Under the pieces are notes generated by a model, which saw only the letters and a program-made list of their open reading frames with translations, was not told the origin of the DNA and searched no databases. Below are positions 46,706 through 57,533 of a stretch of 64,000 bases of DNA, in pieces (position 1 is the stretch's first letter; every line of letters starts with the position of its first letter). The position numbers and the translations under genes were made by a program. The stretch lies in the NCBI GenBank assembly GCA_030490835.1, contig CM059977.1, positions 20,999,335 to 21,063,334 of the forward strand, in the 5' to 3' direction. This DNA is from Annona cherimola. Taxonomy: Eukaryota; Streptophyta; Magnoliopsida; Magnoliales; Annonaceae.

Positions 46706-47297
46706 TTCCTCTTCAGTAGTCAATGAAAAGCCGAGAGTAGAGGAACGAAGCGCAACGGTTTTCGGTCGACGTGCCTAAGTTATTATAAGGATGACAGGAT
46801 AGGAAGAGGAAAGTGTTTGGCGTTGCATCTTCAGTGGTTTGCCGTCCGAAAGAAGAGACGGCGGTCCGTTTATTAGGATCCGATTGAGACGGGATGCCTC
46901 AAGTAGATTTCATGCATCTGTGGCTGAGCCGGGGAAATTGAGGGGGTCGATCACATGCAACGAAATCCACATTTCAAAGTTAAAGTAATATAAAGTAACC
47001 AGGAAATATTTCCTTGCATACATTAAAATTTTGACCACTAGAAAATTTTTAGTGAGGACTTTTGCCATGAAAGAGCAGCAGGGAGCTGGTTGTCTAAACT
47101 CCAAATATTCCATCTCCACCAGGCCTCCTCCACTTCCAAGACAATTTCCAGAAGAAATGAATGAGAACCATGGTTATATATCGTTCGGGTTACAACCGAT
47201 GACAAGACAATATTCATTCAAAAAATAGCTATCAAAAAATGAATTCTATGCAAGGCATTGGCATGGAAAAAAGAGATACTTCTTCTTGCATATTCTT

Positions 47298-47562
47298 AAG
47301 GTGTGTTTGAAAAATAATAAAATTTTTAAATGAAATATTTTTCGTGTAAACTTTTTCTAATTGGTAAAAAATAATGTGATATGATAGGAGTAATGATAAT
47401 GAGTAAAGAGAATAGAGTTAAAATAAATATGTTAATTGTATGGATAGTTGTATAACAATTATTGAAAATTTGATAGTTGTATAGGAAAATATGAAGAAAT
47501 AATTTAAACTAAAGTAGTTAGTAAGAATGAAAAGTTTCAGTTCCAAATATTTTTGTTATAGA
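47298..47562. mobile_element. Inverted copy of the MITE at 40,188-40,452
   Basis: Begins AAGGTGTGTTTGA and carries the family text in reverse complement ('aaaataatgtgatatgatag', 'gagaatagagttaaaataaa', 'gtgaagaaataatt..' style). Co-duplicated with its host segment. Confidence 0.7.
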
Positions 47563-47593
47563 CATATTAACTAGAGATAAAATAGCTTATTAT

Positions 47594-48362
47594 AGGGGTG
47601 GAAATCGGGGCAAACTTATCGGGATAGGGCTTGTCCAATCCTGACCCTATTTTTTAAAAATTCACTTTAATCCTATTTTTATATGGGGTCGAGATAAAAT
47701 CGGTTTGACTCTTATTTTTTTTAATAGGTCTTGGAATAAATTTCGAGTTGGTATTGGATAGATTTCAAGACAATGGATTGAAGAAAAAATGTCTATCAAT
47801 AAGATGATTTTAAGAATTTATACACTTACTAAACATAAATAAATAAATATATATCTATACTAAATTTAAATGTTATATACTTCAATATTTTACCAATTAC
47901 TAAAAAGCACATAATTATTAAAACAGATATGAGAAAATATAGTATAAATTTATTAAAATAGGTTAATATACAATTATACGTAAGAGTTATATATATGCAA
48001 AATCATCTTATTAATTTTTATATTATTTTCTAGATAAATTGATTCTTCTATTGTTGATATACTTGATTATAAAAAATATGAAAATTTGAAAGAAAATAAT
48101 AATAAAATTTAAATATAGGTTTATAATTTTTCATAAATTAATATATGTGTGGCAGGTTGGGACTCTTCGAGTCAAAACATTGTCGACCCATCCCAACTAT
48201 ATTTTTGAATTCGGGTTAAAACTTCTGACACATCCCTATACCAAGTTAAAAGAACAATAGTTTTACTCGTTTAAAAAGGTTAAAAGAACATTAGTTTTAC
48301 TTGTTTAAAAAGGGGTCGGGTCAAGACTATGTCACAAGTCAACCCGCCCCAATTTTCACCTG
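47594..48362. mobile_element. Inverted copy of the MULE-like element at 39,421-40,156
   Basis: Ends AGGGGTGGAAATCGGGG and (inverted) 'caacccgccccaattttcacct'. Flanked by AGCTTATTAT-like and AGTTCACTGT sequences that correspond to the complement of the ACAATGAACT target. A short internal repeat ('aaaagaacaatagttttac' and 'aaaagaacattagttttac') lies near 48,246-48,305. Confidence 0.7.
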
Positions 48363-48699
48363 TAGTTCACTGTGCCAAAATATATTAGTAGGGGCTCGGT
48401 GTAACCGAGTTATACTAATTTTTTAAAAGTAAATCCATTGATTTTGGCCACCCTAATATGCTGTAAAATTCATTTCACCAATTGTACTTAAAATCATTTA
48501 TTTAACGAAAAGACTAAGTTAATCTGATATAACTCAAAGATATGCATGGATCGTGAAAGTTAAGCTGTTTCTAACTCAACTCCGGATAAAACGATTCATT
48601 AACTGTTCCGTTTTGAAAACACGGCACCGGAAGCAGCGTTTGTAGCCATACGCCCATACCCCAAACATTTGCATGAAAAATTTGCTTGAGGGTCTTTTT

Positions 48700-50736
48700 T
48701 TACAATTTACTACATTGAGACGAGACAAAAGAAAGTAGCTCTGGATCCTGTTCAAATTTCTCCATGTCCTCATCCTCCATATTCACCCAAGCTTCTATTC
48801 CACCTCCGGACCTCGTCGGCAGTTCTTCTATGAATTTCCCATCTACTCTTTCCACTGCTTCTCTCAGCTTCCCCTCCAAATACCGCTGCATGTCGCCTCC
48901 CTTTACCTTGCATTCTTTGACATCGGCGGCTGCAGAGACAGGAACAGCCATGTTCCCAAAGCAATGGATCGGCACCGGCGGCGACATCTTTGATCGCAAG
49001 CTCACGAATTCCGCGGCCACCGACTCCCTCGCGTTGCTTATCTTCATCACAGTCCTCCATATGAGCGCGCACACCGCTTCTACGCGCGAGGCTTGCGATC
49101 CTGATCTGAGCGCCGCAAGCTTGGGTTTCTCGAAAACCAGCCTTCTGCAGACCACATTATCTTTCGTGAAGACGGCTTTGACCTCCGCCGCGGGCCCTTT
49201 CGTAATGGGGAAGAGCTTGGAAGCTTGGAAGGTGGGCGAAATGGCTTGGGGGCTGCCCGACGTTGCGGCGGCCCACGCCACGAAGAAGGTGGCGTAGGAA
49301 GCTCCGTCGGCGATTTTGTGGGAAGTACAGAGTGCTATAGATATCCCCCCGCACTCGAACATGCTGGCTTTAGGAGTGCAACTTGGTACCCGGGTCGGTC
49401 CGAACCTGCCCGACCCGACCCGATACCAAAACAAAAAATGTGTTTTATTTTTTAGATTTTTTCCAAAATAGACCCGGTTTCAACCCGACCCGTAGAAACC
49501 CGAAACCAAACCTGGGTTCGCACTAACCCGGTACCAAAACCCGACCCGGTTCGAACCCGGTGTAATTTATATAATTTTTTCATAAATTATACATGTTTTT
49601 TTGTAATATTAATATATAGGTGGCCAGTGTATCAATAGATTAGAATGTTGAACCATTATACTTAGTGTATTTAGATTTAGTTGTTTTGAGTAACTATTAT
49701 GTGAATTATGTTTGAATTTAAGTTGGCATGATAAATCTATTTTATATCATACTTTCTGTTAATATGAGAAATCTGTTAGTTTGAATTTCATATTGTAGTA
49801 TAAATTTGATTCATATTTTAAGTTTATTGGTATGACAAGTGGTTAATTTCTATTTTAGCAATTTGTATGATAATGTTTAGTTTCAACTACAATAATTTGT
49901 ATGATATGTTCATTTTCTATTTGCTAAACTTGAGTCATTTCCATTAGCTATTAAATAGAAATGATCAACTAGTCATAAAACTAACTAATTTGCCATTTAT
50001 TTGTGTCTAAAGGGTGTTGAAAAATTGCTTGCAGAGTTCATTCAAAAAATATTACAGAATTCAGCATGATGTTGCAGAATTCTTTGAAAGGATGTTGCAG
50101 AATTTAGCGTAAGGCTTGACTTCATAAACACAGGTATGTATATTCCAATAATTTTCTTTTAGATTACAATTAAATTTGAAAAAAAATAGTTTTTTGGTAA
50201 CCCGAATTCTAATCCGAAACCAAACTAAAACCAATGCGAACCCGGTCCTAACCTGGATTAAATTCTTAGGGTTTGGGTTTGGGTTTACTCCAACCCGGTA
50301 TAACCCGACCCGAGTTGCACCCCTGGCTGGCTTGGATCGCAAGGAGCACGTCGCTCCTGCCGGTTCACGTACGCCAGATGGAGGAAGGAGAGAGCTGATC
50401 CACCACTTCGACGCAAGGTCGCCGGAGGAAGCCCGAGAGCCGGGCTTGGACTCGGGCCTCGGTGAATTCGACGCCTGCATCGTTGCAGTCGACTTGAAGG
50501 CCGTTTTCTTTGGTCCGTCCGCTCAGCGGGTAGAAGCGAGGGAGGGTTTGAGCAAGAGTTGTCTTGAGGCGCCGAAGCATTGACTCAGTGCCGCCCGAGG
50601 AGTAGTAGAAAATGATGGGCGCGTAGCAGTGCTGCACAGCCTGGTCTAGTAAGCTTAGATTGAATGTACGGAGGTGAGGGGGAGTTGGGGAAGATGGTTT
50701 GATGATTTCCGTGGAGATTATTTGTACTTTCTCCAT
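48700..50736 (-). pseudogene. BAHD acyltransferase pseudogene (unit 3), interrupted
   Basis: Minus-strand gene in two parts, 50,736-50,325 (5') and 49,370-48,700 (3'), split by a 954-bp MULE-like element at the codons for IQAS. The 5' part has a nonsense change: CGA in SIWLTRTGRS is TGA here, just after SIWRT. The 3' part keeps HKIAD and reads open to the stop, but lacks 64 codons between FIEEL and PTRS, which includes the whole DFGWG region. The deletion keeps the frame. Upstream DNA (50,737-52,045) matches copy 1's full-length promoter block. It cannot make a normal enzyme. Confidence 0.9.
49371..50324. mobile_element. MULE-like element in BAHD pseudogene (copy 2)
   Basis: Ends TAGGAGTGCAACTTGG and GAGTTGCACCCCT; flanks TGCTGGCTT (49,362-49,370) and GGCTGGCTT (50,325-50,333), 8 of 9 identical. 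Same family as 37,615-39,180, sharing 'acccggtgtaatttatataa', 'tttgaatttaagttggcatg' and 'cttcataaacacaggtatg', with an internal deletion. The insertion point in the BAHD gene differs from the other copy. Confidence 0.8.
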
Positions 50737-52045
50737 TATCTCCTCTTCAGTATTCGACGAAAAGCCGAGAGGAGAGGAGAGTAGTGCTGCCGTTTTTGGT
50801 CGAAGTGCTCAGATTATTATAAAGATGATGGAGCAGGAAGAAGAGAAGTGGGCGACTCTGCATCTTCAATTGGTTTCCGTCCAAAAGCAGAGATGTAGCA
50901 CGTTTATTAGGATCCAATTGAGACGGGATTCCGCACATGTATTTCATGCATCTGTGGCGGAGCCAGGTGGAGTTGAGGGGGGTCGACCACTTGCAACGAA
51001 ATCCACTTGTAGCGATACTGCCCCACCGTAAATTTTACCATAATAATTGACTCAAAAATAAATGTAGCAATGTACATACTAATTACAATATTACTAATAA
51101 CAGTTCCTAAAATATTTCCTAAAATTAAAGAGCAATAACCTAAAATGCCTCCTAAACTTTAGGAAACTAACTAAAGAATGGAAATGCTACCTTCTAAAAA
51201 TAATGAGCATTAACCACACCAAGGAAATATTCCCTTCCAAAACTGAAATGCTACAATACTATATGTAGGAGATCATTTCTCCTTCAGGAGCTCTATGAGG
51301 ACCAAACTTCCACTCATTCTACACCTCTCATCCATCTATCTAATTTTCGACAACATGGACTCGAACCTTACGTCCCTCTTTGATTCATCTCATACTTCTG
51401 AGATTTATCCTGGATCCTTTGAAACTCACTTATATTTACCGACTTTGTTCTTAGACTCTCTGGAAACCTAGTTAAATTCTTTGAAATCCTTCTCGACCCT
51501 CTTTCTTAACTCTATTGAGTCCAACTCAATCCTGTGACAGTCTCTTTGTAAGATCCACTCTCGTACACCACATTTCCAAATTAATTAAAAGTAACAATGA
51601 AATGCTTCCAATTACATTAAAGTTTTCGCCACTAGAAAATTTTAGGGTTGTCTAGGGACTTTGAATATTAGTAGATCAACCTCCTCTTTTGGTTTTCCAT
51701 AGAACATATGCTACCGGGCATTGATAACCAGAAATTTTATTTGCAACCAAATTTTAACTCGTGAACGCCTTTTTAAAATTTTTTTATCTTACAACTTGAT
51801 CATCGCAAGTACTTTTTTTGGCTAGCATAATTACAATTCATTGCTAATTCCTAATTGTAGATCCAATTTGAAGATACAATCAGCTACTAATTTCTTTTTT
51901 TGAAAGAAAGATACAATCAATTGCTAATTTCTAATTGTAGTCCAATTTGGGCTTGTGCCGTATACTCTCTCTAGGCTTAGATTGTGCTCATCACACCTTG
52001 ACTGATCATCGTCACTAACACCTACGCTTGCTAACTGGACAGGTG
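50737..52045 (-). repeat. Upstream block of BAHD unit 3 (copy C, inverted)
   Basis: Reverse complement of the block at 27,415-28,732, including TATA (near 50,816) and the 'attagcaactg' and 'ttttctagtgg' landmarks. Homology runs to about 52,045 ('caagcgtaggtgttagtg' on the minus strand against 'caagggcaggtgttagtg' at 27,431). Confidence 0.8.
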
Positions 52046-52091
52046 TTACATAAATAGAATTACTAATAGCAAGGGGCATAATAGAAGCACT

Positions 52092-53297
52092 TGTTGGTCA
52101 TGAGTTTATGGCAAAACCTAAGAGGGGAGGGGTGAATTGGGTTCTTGAAATATTTTTTCGTAATTAAAAGCTTAACCCCTTGTAAGTTTAATCCCCTTGA
52201 TGAAACATGCTATGAGATAGAATGAGAGGGTACAAATGAAATATAAAATGCAAGCAATCAAACCACAGAAGAGACAATAATATATAGTGGTTCAGACAAC
52301 CTTTCCTACTCCACTCTTCCAAGCACACACCTATTGTGTCTTGGGTTTCACTATTGTATACTCAATACATTCTAGATTACCTACTCTCTTCTAGATTCTA
52401 GCTCTATGAGACATATACAATAATCACTTGTTTGCGAGACCAATTCTAACCAACCAAGTCTAATCCGTTGGTAAGACAAACTCAAACCAACCCCCTGTTT
52501 TGTTTTTTCTTGAATTCAGTCTCCAACATCGATCTAAGACAACAATAGAAAACAAAATAGACAAAAGAGAATTTACACTTTACAACGTGTAATCAATCAG
52601 CTTCGGAAGCTCTTTGTTATGTGACGAACTGTAAGCACACTTGAAGTAGTAGCACTTGAAACTTCAATAGTTATTCAAATGATTTCAATACTCTTGAATA
52701 ATGGAAGGTTTAAGCTCATAATGTGTTTTTCTATTTCTTTCCTTCTTCTCTTCTTATTCACGTTCATACTTCAATGATATTTATAAAGGAAAAAAGGATC
52801 TAACCATTGGAGTGAAGGTTGACATGCATTTAAAGCTCCAACATCCAAATTTTCAACCGTTATAGGTTGAAGTCGCAAGTGGAATCGACTTGGGATGAGT
52901 GAAGTCGACTTGGGTTGCTACTTCGCTTTGTTAAAACTTACTGTCCACTTGCTATCTAAAATTTTACCTTCGAAGTCGCAAGCGAACTAGTGAAGTTGGG
53001 ACTTCACTTTGCTGTCTGTTCGAAGTTGCAGACGAAGTCGACTTGGCTGTGGAACTTCACCCAAGTCGCAAGTGAAGTCGACTTGGGTTGAGACTTTACT
53101 TTGCTGAACTTGCTATTCATGAACTTGAGCTATTGAAACTTAAATTATTTCACATTTTCATTTTCATACACATAATTAGAGATAAAATATCTGATCACAC
53201 TTACACAAATTCATTAGAACTTTTTTAATAATATTTCAATTATTTGTTAATCATCAAAATCAAATTAATCTTTCTTAAAGCAAGCATATGATTAACA
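52092..53297 (-). mobile_element. Solo LTR with AAGTCGACTT array (inverted copy)
   Basis: Plus-strand TGTTGGTCATGAGTTTATGG at 52,092 corresponds to the complement of the end of the LTR at 57,534-59,202. Landmarks follow in reverse order: 'aggggaggggtgaattggg', 'ccactcttccaagc', 'aatcactt' and a run of AAGTCGCA/AAGTCGACTT units at 52,870-53,110. It ends near 'gattaacaac' at 53,297. It is about 1.2 kb, shorter than its relative, with no internal retroelement region or convincing target duplication. Confidence 0.7.
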
Positions 53298-53299
53298 AC

Positions 53300-54240
53300 T
53301 TTCGCAAAAGCCACCTTTTCCAACTCGTGAGTAGCCGAATTGGCTGTCCTAAAAATGTGCTTGAAGTTTATCTAGTTGAACTTGGTGCAGAGTCCATGGA
53401 TGTCTTTAATCACATGTTTCAGGTCGTTAAGAATTACAACATTTGTATCTAAAAGCAAATTGATAAGGACAAGAGAATCACTCTCAGCTTCCATGTTTTT
53501 AAAAATCATATCAGCTGTCCATTTGATGCCTAGATGCAAACTCATTGCTTTATCCAAAGTGAATCATAACATCTATTAACTGTCCAGTATTTCACAGTTG
53601 CATAGTTCCCCCCACCAATTTGTAAGAAACACGCCATGTCCCACAGATAAAAGAGATTGAATACATCCCCCATTTATATTGAGCTTTATGAAACCCCTAT
53701 TTGGTTTTCTCCATCTTGCTGTGCTCTCATTGACATTTAGCTTGCCATATCTCAACATGTTGGATGAAAAAATGTGGTTCAAATATGAGTTATACCACAG
53801 GATGGAGTCTTTCAAATTAGCATCTTGTCCATCAATGAGTCACCTGTTCCTGCAAAAACCATACTCTCCAGCTTTAGCATAAGTAGAAAGCCAAAGGGTA
53901 TTTATTTTTTTTATCTCGCCAGATAATGTATTACATCCCAGCATCCTCTCCAATAATTTGATGCATAGGTTTAAGTATAGGTGTTTCATATAAGGGGCAG
54001 GTTTTGCAGCAATTCCATAATAGGTGAGTTACATCTTTCATTTCTTCCTCATTGTTACACAAGATATATCTAGCATTTAATTAGATGCCTCTTTGCTGCA
54101 GATTTATTATTGTTAGGAGTGCATTCATCACTAGTTTCTAGGCAAAGATCAATATATTTCTCGGTATTTTTAACTTCTAGATTATGTTCATAATCTGTTT
54201 GATTCTCCCCCTCTTCTCCCCTTTGGCGTCAATCTTGGCA
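53300..54240 (-). pseudogene. LINE 3' end: zf-RVT and RNase H domains, decayed
   Basis: On the minus strand, a cysteine/histidine segment with EEEMKDVTHLLWNC (about 54,000-54,060) fits the zinc-binding domain after plant L1 reverse transcriptase. Next, RWRKPNRGFIKLNINGGC (about 53,660-53,715) matches the start of the RNase H domain (WxxPxxGxxKLNxDGA). EAESDSLVLINLL (about 53,450-53,490) matches its middle, where EADS is the conserved acidic segment. Frames are broken at 53,576 and elsewhere. It may be a LINE or a retro-derived RNase H gene relic; the order of domains favours LINE. Confidence 0.75.
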
Positions 54241-54264
54241 ACTTAGGTTACATTGAAGTTTTAA

Positions 54265-55856
54265 TTTGGTATAAGCTTATGGATGAGGCCCATTTGATGA
54301 TGTAATTAAAAATCAATCATTTACATTATTAGATTTATAATAGGACAAAATATTATCTTGATCGAGGTATAGTTGGACTATATTTGTTTAGAAATATGCA
54401 TTCATGAAAGTTATGAAAAATGCTTAGATTCATTTATATATACATTAGTGAAATAATATTTTAGATATTATTTAGATGGTTTAGATGTTAAAATACAACT
54501 TTGAAATTGAAGTATAAATTAAATATTTTCATTATGATCATTTATATATTTTTCGAATGAACTCCATGCATATCGTTAATTTGATTGAAACTGAATTTTC
54601 TGTTTAATTAAATGATTTTAAATGCAACCAAGGAGTGGATTTCACATCACCATTAAGGTGGGCTAATCAATGAATTTACACAAAAAAAAGATTTGGTGTG
54701 CACTGGTGCTTACACTCAGGAAATTCAAAGGAGATTCTTGGCATCTCAAGAGCATGGATGCTTTCTTTGACGTCATATATGTTGGCACAATGAGCTATTT
54801 ATCTCCAATTAAATATGTTCATGGGAGACTACCAGGGCATTGCCTTGATAGTACGCGCTGTGAGAAGTAAGGGCATTGGTGCAGTTTTGAATCCCACAAG
54901 ATGCAGGTGGATCAATTGCAATTTCATTCCTAGAAAGTGGTAGCTTTTTTTACAAATTTTTGTTTAAGTGAGAGTATTTTACAAAATAAATCTCTTCATG
55001 GTATGAGAGTTGTAAATGTACTTGATTGTAATATATGATGTCATAGTATAAAAATACTAATAAAAATATATGCACAAGAAAATCATTTAAAAAAAGCATG
55101 TGCATGGAGACCCATCTCTTTATTCCATGCCAATGCCGCATGTACCGAATTCATTTTTTAATTTCTTGTTGTTTTGAATAAATACTGTGATGTCGTCAGT
55201 TGTAACCTAAATGGTATCTGTGGTTCTTATTTTCTTGTGGAAATTGTGCAGGAGGCCTGGAGGAGATAGAATATATGGGGTTTAATTGACAATGACCTCC
55301 CCGCTGCTCTTAAAAAGCTTCCACTTAGATCAACATCTCTCTTTAAAAAATGTGAAGAAAATAGTGACAAAAGCATATGGTTGTTTGCCTGATCTAATTG
55401 CTCCTGAATAGGGTTATCCATCCCTTACTGAAATGGTAGATGCAGCTTCATGAGTTGAGTGTACAATCATCCAATTTTGAGACTACGGGTTTAACCCTCT
55501 CTCCTATTAAAGAAAGAAACATATAAACTCAAATTAATTACCTAGAGTTACATCATTTGAATTGGTATTTATGTGTTACTTTTGATTGCAGGTACGCATT
55601 ATTATTAAAGAACTCATCAGAAGTCAATTGGAGAGTGTTTGGTGACAAGTTTTACCAATTTGTTTGAGAAATATTTGGCTACAAATGCTTATTGACTACA
55701 TGGAGGGCTCTAGCAAGCCTACCACCTCTTTGCATATCATTAGCTTCTCATTAGTCTCTTATTCATCATATATGATCCATTTTCATCGGTATGAATTTTT
55801 CTGAGTTGCAACAATTTTATCTATACCACATCCCAAGCACTTGAATATATTTTGAC
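54265..55856 (+). pseudogene. DRP1 gene fragment (intron 11 to exon 13), copy B
   Basis: Longest of the DRP1 fragments. Intron 11 homology starts near 'tggatgaggcccatttgatg' (compare 21,280). It runs to a damaged exon 12 at about 55,250-55,410 ('ggaggcctggaggagataga', 'gctgctcttaaaaagcttcc'), intron 12 and an exon 13 start ('gtacgcattattattaaaga', about 55,592), and ends near 'ttgactttg'. Exon 12 is frameshifted and internally deleted exactly as in 30,490-31,612, so the two derive from one defective ancestor. Confidence 0.82.
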
Positions 55857-57533
55857 TTTGAATGGAAAGTAAGATTCTTACTAAGGAAGATAGCACTTTA
55901 GCTGCCACAATGAAAAAGATACTTCTTTTGGTTCATTCTCAACTCTTTGAAAAACTTTTTCATTCATATCGGTTCCTTGCTTGCTTCTATAATAGTAATA
56001 GCAATATATTCTACCTTAGTAGTAAACACTGCAACACAATTTTGTAAATTAGATTGTCATGACACCGCTTTCCTTACAAATGTTACCAAATAACTTGAAA
56101 CAGACTTTCTAGCATTTACATTGCGATGCCCAATCTACATCTATGTAGGTTTTAAGCACAGGTTCGTTAGAACTAAATATAAACTGGTTGTGAAGGTACC
56201 TTTGAAATACCTAACTATTCACTTTGCTGATTCTCAATGCTCTTTGATAGGATTTGAAAAAAAATCAGTTTAATCTTTGTACTCTGCTGGATACAAAAGA
56301 TTCAAGTTTTGTATTCAGCAGAGTACAAACAGATTTCACCTTGCCCACGTTGAATCTTTCCAACATCTTTCTTGAAATAACTAAAATTTTTTGTTCTTCC
56401 TATCACAAATAATCTTCATTCTAAGAATTTTATTAGTTGATCATGAATCTTTTGCTATAATAAAGGATTCACCTAACTGCATTTTCAATCTTTGTATCTT
56501 ACTAGTATCATGTCCCATAATTAAAATGTAATCCGTATATAATAAAAGAACAATAAAATTATTAGTGGAGAATTTGCTAATAAACAAAAAAAGGATCAAA
56601 CATAGTTTTACCATACGTATGTTGTCTTATAAATAATTGAAATTTTGTATAACAGTCTTAGCGTTTGCTCAAATCTATATTGATTTTTTCTTAATTTGTA
56701 CACTAAATTCTCTTTACCTTTGACTTTGAAGCCTTTTGGCTGCTCCATATAAATCTTTTCTTCCAAGTCAGCATGAGGAAATGTAGCCTTTACATCAAGG
56801 CACTCAATCTCCGGATTAGATGTCAAGCTTAAAACAATTGTAATTGAATTCTTCTTCACCATAGGCGAGAAGGTCTCATGAAAGTTAACATCTTTTGTTC
56901 GATCAAATCCCTTCATAACCAATCTTCCCTTACATTGTGATCATGAGTTGTTTTAATCTAGAAACTATCTTGTTCTTGTGTGATCTCTTGTTTGTAGGCA
57001 CTTTACTAGATTATACATGAGGTTTCCATGTAAGGAATTCATCTCTTCTTGTATTGCATTCATTCATTCTTCATTGCGCTCATGAGACATTGCTTCTTAT
57101 AACTTTAAAGTCCATCTTCATTAGTAAGCACCACATGTTCATGAGAAGAATACCTTTTTGAAGGTCAACATTATCTTGTAAATATTCCTAAACGAGGCTC
57201 AATTGCGGCTGTGAAGTAGCTTGCTCAACTAATTCCTCTGATGCGTCTTATATATCTTTTTCATTTCCTACATGGACAACAGGTGGAGTACTCAAACTCA
57301 CATCAATAAGGTCATCCACTAGAGACTTTGGTTTTTCAATTTTCTCAAAGTCATAAACTATTTGATTTTCAAAGAATATTACTTCTTATTCTAATATTTT
57401 CTTATCAATGAGATCCCATAATATGTAACCAAATTCTTCATGTGCATGATTGAGGAAAATATACTGTTTAATTTTTCTATGAAGCTTGGATTGTTCATCT
57501 TTGGGAATGCATGTAAAGGGTAAATTTCATATA

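Larger units (their letters stand above)
47090..48530 (-). pseudogene. Inverted DRP1 fragment (intron 11, start of exon 12)
   Basis: Mirror of 39,291-40,679: exon 12 start at about 47,090-47,145 ('caggcctcctccacttcc' on the plus strand), intron text to 47,290, then the inverted MITE (47,298-47,562) and the inverted MULE-like element (47,594-48,362), then intron text 48,363-48,530 ('gccaccctaatatgctg'). Order and breakpoints match the left arm. Confidence 0.8.

Noticed and set aside
48764..49297. 177-codon plus-strand open frame
   Set aside because: It is the antisense of the BAHD pseudogene; GC-rich coding DNA opens the opposite frame. The same shadow occurs opposite both intact copies (29,212-29,670 and 41,523-42,044).
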